Of a stretch of DNA of 44,633 nt, positions 34,199 through 42,598 are shown one piece after another. The DNA comes from Lysobacterales bacterium (GTDB lineage: Bacteria; Pseudomonadota; Gammaproteobacteria; Xanthomonadales; SZUA-36), in assembly GCA_029859505.1 (NCBI GenBank), contig JAOUCZ010000005.1, positions 1-44,633 of the forward strand, read 5' to 3'. Every line of letters begins with the position of its first letter. Within the stretch, counting starts at the first letter, position 1. The translations under genes and the position numbers were made by a program. The notes beneath the pieces are model-generated. The model made no database searches. It had not been told where the DNA came from and saw only the letters and a list, made by a program, of their open reading frames with translations.

Positions 34199-35302
34199 AT
34201 GTTACGCAAAAGTTTTTTAGGTCTTGGAATTGCTTCCCTGCTCTGCAGCCCTGTCGCACTTGCTGACGCACGTGTATCAGTTGCCCATTTCGCACCTTTC
34301 GCTGAAGACGTTATGGATACATCTGTGAGTGTCGTATTGAACGGCGGTGTTGCTCTGGAGAACGTCTTATTCAAACAGTTCACACCCTACATAGATCTTC
34401 CTGCAGGCGATTATGTTGTCGATATCATTCCTACAGGCACTGATACAGTGGCAATAACTAACACGTTCATGCTCGAAGATGGAAAAGACTACACCGTATA
34501 CGCCACAGGTAACGGCACCCTGCAGGACCTCGCGCTTGTGGCGCTTGAAGATGACAACACTGCACCTGCCATGGGTAACGTGAAAGTCAGAGTGGTTCAC
34601 GCGGCACCCTTCGGCCCCACTGCAGAGTCAACGGAAGTTTCTATCAGAACAGCAGGAGGTGATCTGGTCGCCGGTCTTCAGGGTGTTCCTTATGGCGGTG
34701 CCAGCGGTTATCTGGAGTTACCTGAAGGTACTTACGACTTGAAAGTGGCTTCCAATAACGGCCAGGTTAATTATATCGATCCACTGCCGGTGGCCCTCGC
34801 TTCAGGCACGATTGTAACGCTGTTCGCGGTGGGTGACATCGTTACGCAGGATCTGTCCATCATTGCGACACCGATCGCCGAGTTACCGCTTCGTAACGCC
34901 GTTAATGACTCTACCAACGGTGCCTACACTCTCGCTGGTATGCCTGGTCAGGGTTTCTGGTTCACACCTATTCCTGCCCAGAACCGTGTAGTCGGCAGTT
35001 GGTATACCTACAACATGGATGGCTCAACAACCTGGTTCACTTTTGACAGCTGTAGCGGACTCACTGAAACAGATTGCCCGACACCAGGCGGTTTTGACGG
35101 AATGATGGCTATGACTACCTTGTACCAGAGCACCGGCATGACCGCATCGGGTGCTATGCAAATGACCAAGCCGATTGGCACAATTGACTTCAATGTCATC
35201 GATTGCGAGTTGATTGAAGCAACTGTCACCATTGGCGAAAGCGTTACCAGCTACGATGGTATCCGACTGACACCTTCTGCTTCATGCCCGCCTGCAGAGT
35301 GA
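34199..35302 (+). CDS. Secreted DUF4397 domain protein
   Basis: From the ATG at 34199 (TGAGGAG upstream) the protein has 367 residues and a signal peptide of 22 (ending ALADARVSV). Two DUF4397 repeats follow: ARVSVAHFAPFAED and KVRVVHAAPFGPTAES open the two units. The C-terminal part (about 235-367), with GSWYTYNMDGSTTWFTFDSC, resembles the SGSWYD-type domain also seen in the decayed gene at 25036. DUF4397 is an immunoglobulin-like surface domain with no known activity. The apparent upstream TTG start at 34064 lies inside the leader and is rejected. Confidence 0.85.
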   Translation: MLRKSFLGLGIASLLCSPVALADARVSVAHFAPFAEDVMDTSVSVVLNGGVALENVLFKQFTPYIDLPAGDYVVDIIPTGTDTVAITNTFMLEDGKDYTVYATGNGTLQDLALVALEDDNTAPAMGNVKVRVVHAAPFGPTAESTEVSIRTAGGDLVAGLQGVPYGGASGYLELPEGTYDLKVASNNGQVNYIDPLPVALASGTIVTLFAVGDIVTQDLSIIATPIAELPLRNAVNDSTNGAYTLAGMPGQGFWFTPIPAQNRVVGSWYTYNMDGSTTWFTFDSCSGLTETDCPTPGGFDGMMAMTTLYQSTGMTASGAMQMTKPIGTIDFNVIDCELIEATVTIGESVTSYDGIRLTPSASCPPAE

Positions 35303-35367
35303 TCGGATAGCACTAAGCTACATTACGAATTATTAACTCAATACTTATTTATTAAAAGGATAGCATC

Positions 35368-35895
35368 ATGTTTTTACACAAATTACCTCAAAAGGCTAAA
35401 CGATTTACCCAGTTCATGGTCCTCACCGCAAGTGTCAGCTTGTTCGCCGTCACAGCTTTTGCAGGCAGCTACAACAAGAAAGCCAGCATGAATATTGTGG
35501 AAACCGCAAGCAGCAATGGCTCTTTCACCACTTTGGTTGCGGCGTTGGAAGCTGCCGACTTGAGTGAAACATTGCAGGGAGACGGTCCCTTCACGGTTTT
35601 TGCCCCTACCGACGAGGCCTTTGCAAAACTGCCTGCGGGAACAGTTGAAAACCTGCTTCTTCCAGAGAACAAGGATAAGTTGACCGCGATTCTTACCTAC
35701 CATGTGGTTGCAGGCAAAGTAACATCCGCGCAGGTTGTAACACTTGAATCAGCGACTACGGTCAATGGCCAGGATGTTCAAATTGTCGTTGAGAAAGATG
35801 TAGTGATGATAGACGGTGCAACGGTTGCTGCTGTTGATATTATGGCCAGCAATGGTGTCATCCACGTCATTGATGAGGTCATCCTGCCTAAATGA
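35368..35895 (+). CDS. Fasciclin (FAS1) domain protein
   Basis: The 175-residue protein has a signal peptide (residues 1-32, ending AFAGSYN) and one FAS1 domain. Both FAS1 hallmarks are present: TVFAPTDEAFAKLPAGTVENL and the C-terminal NGVIHVIDEVILPK. FAS1 proteins mediate cell adhesion, sometimes to surfaces or other cells. It follows the DUF4397 gene by 65 bases and may be co-transcribed. In other bacteria fasciclin genes occur beside photolyase/CarH-like clusters. A terminator follows at 35945. Confidence 0.95.
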   Translation: MFLHKLPQKAKRFTQFMVLTASVSLFAVTAFAGSYNKKASMNIVETASSNGSFTTLVAALEAADLSETLQGDGPFTVFAPTDEAFAKLPAGTVENLLLPENKDKLTAILTYHVVAGKVTSAQVVTLESATTVNGQDVQIVVEKDVVMIDGATVAAVDIMASNGVIHVIDEVILPK

Positions 35896-35944
35896 TTACC
35901 CAGCCCCAGAAGTTTCTCCTCACCACACACTGAGAGACTTCATT

Positions 35945-35974
35945 GCCGCCGGTCGCAAGGCCGGCGGTTTTTTT
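35945..35974 (+). terminator. Rho-independent terminator after the fasciclin gene
   Basis: CCGCCGG (35946-35952) pairs with CCGGCGG (35961-35967), followed by seven T's. It ends the plus-strand DUF4397/fasciclin unit. Confidence 0.9.
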
Positions 35975-36017
35975 ATGCCATTTCAGTATTGGAACATACC
36001 AACACATCGAGCAACTT

Positions 36018-36043
36018 ATGATGCGTAACGAGTTACGCATCAT
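36018..36043. repeat. 12-bp perfect palindrome ATGATGCGTAAC/GTTACGCATCAT
   Basis: Twelve-base arms flank GA. The layout is that of the palindrome at 1159-1178, pointing to a dispersed repeat family. Confidence 0.7.
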
Positions 36044-36077
36044 TTGAAATCAAACTGATAAACGCATGGGTTACGGA

Positions 36078-36266
36078 TCAGAACTTGCTGAGGACATAGA
36101 TAATGACGGAAGCGACAGCCATTGTACCCACTAGAATAGCCAGCGGTATCACGTAACTCTGGTATTTCCAGTTGGTAACCCCACAGAAAGGACAACGACT
36201 ACCCATAAAGGTATGGGGAAACGTCTTCTCACAGTTGCTGCACGGTCTTGTGACGGATTTAAACAT
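36078..36266 (-). CDS. Zinc-ribbon membrane mini-protein
   Basis: The 62-residue protein has CSNCEKT and RCPFCGVTNW, two CxxC knuckles that could bind zinc, then one membrane helix (about residues 37-60, IPLAILVGTMAVASVIIYVL). No clear RBS precedes the ATG at 36266. The domain order suggests a small membrane-tethered sensor or assembly factor. Function unknown. Nearby promoter evidence is weak. Confidence 0.6.
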   Translation of the reverse strand: MFKSVTRPCSNCEKTFPHTFMGSRCPFCGVTNWKYQSYVIPLAILVGTMAVASVIIYVLSKF

Positions 36267-36471
36267 GCGGCTATTTTAACTTGCTGGCATTCAATTGCAA
36301 TTGACCCACATCAACGCCATTCGGCGCAAAAAAGTGCCTTTGTGACCCCGTATATTATGGTACACCATATCAAGAATTAGCTTAATGCAAGCTTAAGTGT
36401 GGGGAAACGCGTGGGTAATGGCCCAGGCGGGTTTCTGAACAGGTTCCCCGTCCTACAACTGTTGTTAACTC

Positions 36472-36867
36472 TCAGCAGGTTTCAAGTGATTTTGCTACAC
36501 CGGGGAATTCCCGCAGAAGTTTCTTATCCGCGGTAACAAGTGGAACACCAAGGTACTTGGCGAGTGCAACAAATTCGCAATCGTATGCGGAGCATTCGCT
36601 CTGATTCACCAGTCGCATGATATCGTCTGATGGGACTTCATATTCATGATCACCCAAAAGTTCTTCAGCCTGCTCAAGAATGAGCATTACCTCTTCCAAT
36701 GTCAGCAGATTCTTACGCAGGTATAAACTTAAAACGCTTCTGAATTCGCTACGCCATAAAACCGGCGCACACCAGTGAGAGTCGAGTGATAAAAGCTGTT
36801 CAGCCTGTTGTGATCTATCCCCGGTGAGGTACAGGTAAGAAACGACATTTGTGTCAACAACGATCAT
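36472..36867 (-). CDS. vapC: PIN-domain toxin (VapC-like)
   Basis: This 131-residue PIN-domain ribonuclease has the four acidic active-site residues: Asp5 (IVVDTN), Glu41 (WRSEFRSV), Asp96 (SAYDCEFVALA) and Asp114 (TADKKL). Length is normal. The start overlaps the antitoxin gene stop by four bases (ATGA). VapC toxins usually cleave tRNA or rRNA; this target is unknown. Confidence 0.92.
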   Translation of the reverse strand: MIVVDTNVVSYLYLTGDRSQQAEQLLSLDSHWCAPVLWRSEFRSVLSLYLRKNLLTLEEVMLILEQAEELLGDHEYEVPSDDIMRLVNQSECSAYDCEFVALAKYLGVPLVTADKKLLREFPGVAKSLETC

Positions 36868-37106
36868 GGGCGACCGTCATTTTTTGCGGCGTCCAGCAAT
36901 TTGTCAGTAAGTCTATAGTTTGCAGTTTTTTCTCTTAGCCTCCTGGCGATGGCTAAATGAGCAGACACATCAGTTTTGTAAGGGACCAGCGTTCGCTCAA
37001 CGCAGTAAAGGATCTCACTATTCAAACTTCTGCGATGAACCCGGGCCGCTTCTTTTAAGCGGTCATAAAGCTCATCAGGTATGTTTTTAATTGTTAAAGC
37101 AGGCAT
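36864..37106 (-). CDS. vapB: FitA/VapB-like Arc-type ribbon-helix-helix antitoxin
   Basis: The 80-residue protein begins PALTIKNIPDELYDRLKEAA, a ribbon-helix-helix DNA-binding unit, then has a helical tail that would grip the PIN toxin. The pairing with the PIN gene and the operator-like repeats upstream identify a type II module, most like FitAB/VapBC. The start is ATG 37106. Confidence 0.9.
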   Translation of the reverse strand: MPALTIKNIPDELYDRLKEAARVHRRSLNSEILYCVERTLVPYKTDVSAHLAIARRLREKTANYRLTDKLLDAAKNDGRP

Positions 37107-37121
37107 GAATAACCCTCTCTG

Positions 37122-37158
37122 GAAACCAATATGGTTTCATTATGGTTTCTAAGGTTTC
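37122..37158. promoter_or_regulatory. Repeated GGTTTC/GAAACC operator-like region
   Basis: GAAACC at 37122 and GGTTTC at 37133, 37144 and 37153 make an inverted plus direct repeat array. It ends 16 bases from the antitoxin start codon. Such arrays suit a ribbon-helix-helix repressor that binds several half-sites. Confidence 0.6.
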
Positions 37159-37164
37159 AGAAGG

Positions 37165-37854
37165 TCAAGGGAAACCTGCCCGGGCTCTTGTGGGAGATCG
37201 CTGTGGGTAGAGTGCGTAGTCTTCGGGGTCACCGTATTTGTTCTGGTTATACACACCGGCTTTGAAATACATATAGTCATTGGCGACGTCGTAACCACTT
37301 GCCGACATATCGATGGTCTTTTGTGCGAGAACCTTACCGGACTGACTGATCGTTACGGTTAAATCATTACCCGACGCCTTGATTTCTTAAGAAAACTTCT
37401 CGTTGAGGGCAATACCATCAGCCGGGTCATGAGGTGTTTTGGATTTGCTGCCAAGTAAATCTACGAAAATATCATCACCGCCTGATGGTTCATGCGCTAC
37501 ATAAATTGAGCCACGTTTGCTATCGGGAAACTTTTGATAATAAAGCCTCGCAGGCTCATCTTTGGATGCATGGATTTGCCCAATTACAAGCTGCCCAACC
37601 TCTTTCGGGCCACCTGATGTAGTAACGTGATTAATGGCTAGCGTGGCACGCAGAATGCCATCCACGGCACCTGCTTTTTTCTGCGTGCTTTCGGGAGCAG
37701 AAGAAAATACCCAGTTATTTTTACCGGGGTTGTCGCCTTCATCCTTGGTGCCAATATCCGTATTGCCGCGACGCAGCATTTCACGTAATTCGGTACGTGT
37801 ATATTTGGTATTTTTGGATGTTTTTGCACCGCCGATGGTGGCGCGAAACACCAT
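37165..37854 (-). pseudogene. Alginate lyase (PL7) pseudogene
   Basis: The open part from 37854 carries clear PL7 alginate-lyase blocks: TRTELREMLRRG, VIGQIHASKDEPARLYY and DGIALNEKFS. The frame is then closed by TAA at 37387-37389. It stays in the same frame after the stop with EIKASGNDLTVTIS, DMSASGYDVANDYMYFKAGVY and NQNKYGDPEDYA, so TAA is a single nonsense change, probably from a Tyr codon. The C-terminal end after DPEDYA diverges from the family (TFYALE missing) and runs to TGA at 37165. The N-terminal signal part is also missing, replaced by the remnant of another gene. It would have cut alginate; it is almost certainly inactive. Confidence 0.8.
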
Positions 37855-38023
37855 GCCGCCGGCGCTTGAAGGATGGCACGATAAAGAGTCCGGCGAGGCA
37901 TCAGTCGCTGCCAGCCCGGGTGGCCAGTTCTTCTATGCGGTCTGGAACCAGGAGGATCTGGAAGATCATGAAGTGGTCAAGTCCGATGTATGGTTCCGCA
38001 GGGTTGGTGAAAAAAAGAAGTAG
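37853..38023 (+). pseudogene. C-terminal remnant of a secreted protein gene
   Basis: The plus strand codes for a 56-residue tail, with GWHDKESGEASVAASPGG and FFYAVWNQEDLEDHEVVKSD and ending FRRVGEKKK, read in one frame to TAG. It looks like the C-terminal part of a larger secreted protein, perhaps a choice-of-anchor type. It has no RBS, and its ATG lies at the junction with the alginate-lyase pseudogene. A terminator follows at 38063. The fragment identity is low confidence. Confidence 0.4.
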
Positions 38024-38062
38024 CTGTAGTTTTGGCTACTGCCAAGTTAGGCAAGGCGTAAA

Positions 38063-38094
38063 GAGAGGGCCCGCAGATACTGCGGGCTCTTTTT
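38063..38094 (+). terminator. Rho-independent terminator with T-run
   Basis: GCCCGCAG (38069-38076) and CTGCGGGC (38080-38087) pair around three bases, extended by AGAG/TCT ends, and are followed by T5. It once ended the plus-strand gene whose remnant lies just before it. Confidence 0.85.
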
Positions 38095-38147
38095 AATGCT
38101 TATATTTGTTAATAGAGCGCAATCACAAAGGAAAACCCAACCCTTTG

Positions 38148-38169
38148 GGTGCGTTATTTATAACGCACC
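38148..38169. repeat. Intergenic palindrome, second copy
   Basis: Identical to the 22-bp palindrome at 1112-1133. It lies 17 bases before the DUF2950 stop codon, outside any gene. Confidence 0.75.
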
Positions 38170-38185
38170 ATTTCACACCAATCCA

Positions 38186-39169
38186 TTACGGATCATTGAC
38201 CTCTTTCACCGGTTCCCATTCCTCATCCGGGTTGTAGCTTGTCATCGCCATGGCAATCGCTTCGCTATCCTCTCCCAGGTTCTTTTGATAGACGATGCCT
38301 GAATGGCTGATGATAAAACTCATTACGCCGCTTTCGCCATATTCTCTCGGCCAGGCAACCAAGGCAAACCCGCCGCGCATTTTGTCGCCGATCACGTAGT
38401 TATAGGCACCGCCCTCGGCAGCCGCACCCTGCTCTTTTAATATCTTGTAGTGATAGCCGTGATAGCCCCCACCAGGTGAGACATCAGCCATCAATGGTCC
38501 AAGCGGGCTGATGTCTTCGCCATCTTCTGCTTCCCAGAATAAACCGTCACGGGTACCTTCTGTACTGATGAACTGCTGCGCGTATTCGAGGATGCCATTG
38601 CCATTTCGATCCTGCTCGGCGTATTCAAATTGCGCGTCATAGTAGGCAAGAACGGCCTGCATGGTTGCCAATTCATTGCGCCCGATACGGCGGATGGCCA
38701 TGGCTTCTCTTCCCTCGAGGATATCAAAGTACCAACCGGTATCCCCCTTAGCAATAGGCACGGGAAATGTCCAGCCACCTTCACCGATAGCAATCATCAA
38801 TTTATCTTCACCATGGGGGACCAGGCTGTTGGACAAGTTCCAGGCCTCAAGATAATTATCCACGTCCTCGGAGTCGACCTCATCCAACGCCAAAACCTCG
38901 AAATAATCCTCCCCGAATAGCTGGGTGATCATCTCGGAATCTTGAGTTTCAAGTGCCAGGGCAAAGGCATTTGCAGCATCTGCAGGTTGTGCAAATACCG
39001 CCTGACCCAGATTAGCGTCAAGCTTCATCTCTTGCGGTGCCTGCTCTGTATCAGAACACGACGCCGCGACAAGGATCATTGTTACAGCCAGCAAACGTAG
39101 CGCGTTTCTGCCGATCGCCTGTGATTGGCTGGAAATAGATAGTTGAGTATTTTTAAATAAATTTTTCAT
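38186..39169 (-). CDS. DUF2950 secreted lipoprotein-like protein
   Basis: Starting at ATG 39169 (327 residues, GGGA seven bases upstream; an adjacent ATG at 39172 is equally possible). A signal region ends near VAASCSD, which suggests a lipoprotein Cys. DUF2950 features include IGEGGWTFPVPI, FDILEGREAMAIRRIGRNELATM, PGGGYHGYHYKIL and FALVAWPREYGESGVMSFIISHSG. It starts 13 bases after the DUF3300 stop, and both families are commonly neighbours. Function unknown; probably envelope-associated. Confidence 0.9.
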   Translation of the reverse strand: MKNLFKNTQLSISSQSQAIGRNALRLLAVTMILVAASCSDTEQAPQEMKLDANLGQAVFAQPADAANAFALALETQDSEMITQLFGEDYFEVLALDEVDSEDVDNYLEAWNLSNSLVPHGEDKLMIAIGEGGWTFPVPIAKGDTGWYFDILEGREAMAIRRIGRNELATMQAVLAYYDAQFEYAEQDRNGNGILEYAQQFISTEGTRDGLFWEAEDGEDISPLGPLMADVSPGGGYHGYHYKILKEQGAAAEGGAYNYVIGDKMRGGFALVAWPREYGESGVMSFIISHSGIVYQKNLGEDSEAIAMAMTSYNPDEEWEPVKEVNDP

Positions 39170-39182
39170 CATCTGTTCCCTG

Positions 39183-40469
39183 TTATCGCCTACGCCCGCT
39201 GCCCGATCTGGACATGCGTTGATGGCTGGATTGGCCACGATTAATGCTTTGTCTTGATCTGTTCGCGTTACCCGAATTTTTCAGGGCGTTGTTGCGTGAG
39301 CTTGAACTGTAATTGCGGGTTTGACCCGTGCTTCGTGTACTGCCCGCTTTGCGGTTTTGGCTGGTAGCACGGTTGCTGGTCGAAGCCTTTGATTTGTTGT
39401 TAAAGCCTGTTTTGCCTTGTGCAACGTCACGGTTGGCCTTGTTGACTGAACTCCTGGCCTTGTCACCACCTGCACCCTGCAGATCTCTGCGACCTTCTGA
39501 GGGTGATACAGCACGTTTATCCAGCGTGTTTCTGGCCTGATCGCGCTGCGCATCACGACCGCGATAATCCTGGCGGTTGCTGGCGCCATCCCGCTTGTTG
39601 CTAAACTGTTCACGGGATCTATTGTCTTTGTAAGGCACGCCCTTACGGTTGTTGGCATTATGTTTCCAGTTGCTGTTTCTGTTGTTGCTGTTTATCCGGT
39701 TGTTTCCGATATTGATATTGTTGTAGCGGTTGACGTTGATATCAACACGGCCACGCCCACGGCCCCAATGACATCCACCCCAAAGGGCGTTGCCTATACC
39801 AATACCAATACCAAAGCCGATTCCACGCCACACGGCGGTGCCGAACCCATAACCCGGCGGGTAGTAATACCATGGCGTGTAACGAGGCCACCACCAGGGT
39901 CCGTAAATATAAGTGGGGTTGTAGGTTGGTACGTAGATAACCTGCGGTTGGGCAGGCTCAATAATAATAATGGTTTCGGTAGTGGACGGTTCTTCCTGCA
40001 CGGTAATGGTCTGTTGTTCGGATGACTTCAGGTTGCCCTCGTCATTCGCTTTATTACGCAGTTTTTGAACCGTGTCCATGACGGTTTCCGAGTCTGCAAG
40101 GAATGCATCACCCACGTTTTGAACCCAGTCAGGCTGTTCGCCCATCATCGTCAATACCTGCGGAAACGCGACCAGTGACATCACGCTTGGATCCCACGAT
40201 TTATCCTGTACTGCTTCAACGGCAGCATCACCTTCCTGATCAGGGTTGGCCGCTGACCATTTGACCGCCTCGGCCACATCAACGGGATAGGTTGCCGCCA
40301 TCAGTATTTGTGCCAAAAGTGAGTCAGGGTAAAGCGCAATCGGCGCCATCATCTGGTCAAGCTCAGCCTCACTGAATGTTGGATCCTGGGCCTGTACTGC
40401 ACCTGCTGACAGGTACAACATGGCCACGATAAACAATAATTTGCCAGGTATCGCCAGCAATTTTCTCAT
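39183..40469 (-). CDS. DUF3300 secreted protein
   Basis: The start at ATG 40469 (GGAAT upstream) gives 428 residues and a signal peptide (residues 1-28, ending AVQAQD). The DUF3300 part (about 30-190) has LDQMMAPIALYPDSLLAQILMAATYP and VIYVPTYNPTYIYGPWWWP. The tail is low-complexity, rich in Asn, Arg and Ser (for example RYNNINIGNNRINSNN), hence likely disordered and basic. A pairing with DUF2950 in one operon is usual. No enzymatic role is known. Confidence 0.92.
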   Translation of the reverse strand: MRKLLAIPGKLLFIVAMLYLSAGAVQAQDPTFSEAELDQMMAPIALYPDSLLAQILMAATYPVDVAEAVKWSAANPDQEGDAAVEAVQDKSWDPSVMSLVAFPQVLTMMGEQPDWVQNVGDAFLADSETVMDTVQKLRNKANDEGNLKSSEQQTITVQEEPSTTETIIIIEPAQPQVIYVPTYNPTYIYGPWWWPRYTPWYYYPPGYGFGTAVWRGIGFGIGIGIGNALWGGCHWGRGRGRVDINVNRYNNINIGNNRINSNNRNSNWKHNANNRKGVPYKDNRSREQFSNKRDGASNRQDYRGRDAQRDQARNTLDKRAVSPSEGRRDLQGAGGDKARSSVNKANRDVAQGKTGFNNKSKASTSNRATSQNRKAGSTRSTGQTRNYSSSSRNNALKNSGNANRSRQSINRGQSSHQRMSRSGSGRRR

Positions 40470-40593
40470 GGATAATTCCTCTGATTTCCCGATATCTTGA
40501 TAGCTACTGTTTGAGCCAACCATCGAAATTTATTGTAGCAGACAATTGAGAGTGTGAATTATCGCGGGCAACGTTTACACAGCGTACATTATT

Positions 40594-42474
40594 TTAGCTC
40601 GATGGGGGGTCGTAATCTTCGAATTTCTGGCGGGTTCGGGTCAGGTCGATGTTCTTTTTGTCGTTTGCGATTTTTACCAGGACACCCAGCTTTTTATAAC
40701 GCGCGTAGATCACTGCGTCACGTTTTTCTCCGGCGAAAATACCCTTGGCTCCAAAATCGATATTGTCCGAATCCAGGAATGCATTGGGGATGGTTAGTTG
40801 CCGGTCAGCGATATCTATTTCAACCGTACCGTTGATATCCTCGACCGTCAGCATTTTCTTAACCCACTTTGGAGTGCCCTTTTCGTTTCCCAATGTGGCC
40901 ACAATCGGGCGTGAATCGGTCATGCTCAGCGTGGCCTGGGTTTTTAGTTGAAGTGGATCGGTCAAAACCGTTTGTGCCTGCGTGAGTACCAGCAAGGCAT
41001 CCCAGTCTTTCTCGTTAAACTTCTCGTTATTACCCACTACCTTTACGTTATCAAGACGAAACTCGGATCCGCTGATATCAAAAAACAGGTCTGCCAGTCG
41101 ACCGTCCACCAGCGAAACATCAGCACTGAAATCTGTTCTGATCAACTGCGTATCAACCAGCGCTTCCATTTGCCTGGCTATCAGTCTCACAAAACCTTCG
41201 GCGTCATCGTGTTTTAGCATGACGTCTGCCGTGAGATCGGCATTGCCGCTGGTAAATAACACCGGTGAATCAGTGGGAAGATAGTGGTTAAAAACCGACA
41301 TATCAGAAACGCGGGCGGTGGGTATGATCAATTCGAGCTCCACTTTCTCCTTATGGTTAGCATCAACGTCGCCCTCAGCTCGCAGCAACTGGTTGGTTGC
41401 GGTTGCATTCAGCATCAACCCCTCACCCGTCACCAGGGGTGCGCTGGCACCTTTCTGAAGGATGACCATATTGTTAAAAGTAACATCAAGATCAAGCTCA
41501 TCCCCGGAGTCGGGGTTTACCTCAATCTCTATCTCTCCATCGCCGGTAATCTCATGGGAAAACAGGCTCACGTCGAGGTCGCCGGCATCAATCGAAACAT
41601 CAGTACCCTGTAACACCCTGCCACCTTCCATGCGCAAATGGCCATCGACCAGACCCGTTCCGTTAATACTCATGTCCTTGAACTTTTGAGTAAAAAGATC
41701 GATAAATGAAAGGTCGTTTGCGTTGATATTCACATCGGCGTCAACGAGCAGGAAGCGTAAAAACTTAATACCCTTGTTATCCCTGGGCACAAAAGGTGCC
41801 AAGCCCATTTCGCCCGTTACCAGACCGCGCTGAAATATCTGTCGCGACTTGATGGAATGCGGATCAAGCTCGAGATTGATATCCGGTAAGCTCAGTGACA
41901 ACAAACCTCCACGACTGACCACATCCAGGTTGGCATTCAGCGTGCCCTTTGCACCACCCTGAAACTGATGGATCCAATAGCCGAACTGCCCTTCGAGCTT
42001 TATATCGTCAATTTCCACATGCCAGGCACGTTTCTTTTTCTTGGGTATGGTGACGGCATCGGTAACTTCACGGTCACCAATCGACGGGTAAAACGGCAGT
42101 AGTTCAGTGTAATCTTTGTCGGCCTTCAGCCTGGGCCGCTGATAGTAGTTGGCATCCGACACACGCACACCATCGATCCACACCCGCTTGAATATCAGCG
42201 GCAGAACATCAATGGAGGCCGAGACAGATTTAACCTCAAATGCCCATTGCTGCGACCTCGCCTGGCCATTGCCCGAGGCATTGCGTATATGAAAACGAAA
42301 CGGATACCAGGTCCAGGCGTTTTCCCAGCTCACCTGAAATTTCTCGGGCCTGATCTGGTTGATCAGTGTTTGGGTGAGCGGTAATTGCAAGGCAAGGTTA
42401 AACAGGGCGACATAGATGACTTCCACCGCCACTACGGCAATGATAATTCTCTTTATCCAGGGTGTTTTTCTCAT
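40594..42474 (-). CDS. AsmA-like envelope protein
   Basis: From ATG 42474 (GGCGGG upstream) the protein has 626 residues, with one N-terminal membrane helix (about residues 7-30) and a long periplasmic region of repeated beta-strands. The AsmA-type layout is visible: SWENAWTWYPFRFHIRNASG, RVWIDGVRV and the later GTVEIDIADRQLTIPNAFLDSDNIDFGAKG. AsmA-like proteins help transport phospholipids between membranes. It ends 876 bases from the DUF3300 start on the same strand, with no gene between. Confidence 0.75.
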   Translation of the reverse strand: MRKTPWIKRIIIAVVAVEVIYVALFNLALQLPLTQTLINQIRPEKFQVSWENAWTWYPFRFHIRNASGNGQARSQQWAFEVKSVSASIDVLPLIFKRVWIDGVRVSDANYYQRPRLKADKDYTELLPFYPSIGDREVTDAVTIPKKKKRAWHVEIDDIKLEGQFGYWIHQFQGGAKGTLNANLDVVSRGGLLSLSLPDINLELDPHSIKSRQIFQRGLVTGEMGLAPFVPRDNKGIKFLRFLLVDADVNINANDLSFIDLFTQKFKDMSINGTGLVDGHLRMEGGRVLQGTDVSIDAGDLDVSLFSHEITGDGEIEIEVNPDSGDELDLDVTFNNMVILQKGASAPLVTGEGLMLNATATNQLLRAEGDVDANHKEKVELELIIPTARVSDMSVFNHYLPTDSPVLFTSGNADLTADVMLKHDDAEGFVRLIARQMEALVDTQLIRTDFSADVSLVDGRLADLFFDISGSEFRLDNVKVVGNNEKFNEKDWDALLVLTQAQTVLTDPLQLKTQATLSMTDSRPIVATLGNEKGTPKWVKKMLTVEDINGTVEIDIADRQLTIPNAFLDSDNIDFGAKGIFAGEKRDAVIYARYKKLGVLVKIANDKKNIDLTRTRQKFEDYDPPSS

Positions 42475-42598
42475 CGTGTGACCCGCCAATGATTACAATC
42501 ACGCTGTTAGCGTTTACTGGTTGTGACCCTCTCGCCGTTAGAGATCACCGCACCTATCACTCTGGGGACCGTAACATTCATAAACTTTAACCACTGAA

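Noticed and set aside
37434-38023. Intact plus-strand genes over the alginate-lyase pseudogene
   Set aside because: Most of those frames are shadows of the PL7 coding strand; only the last 56 codons look coding.
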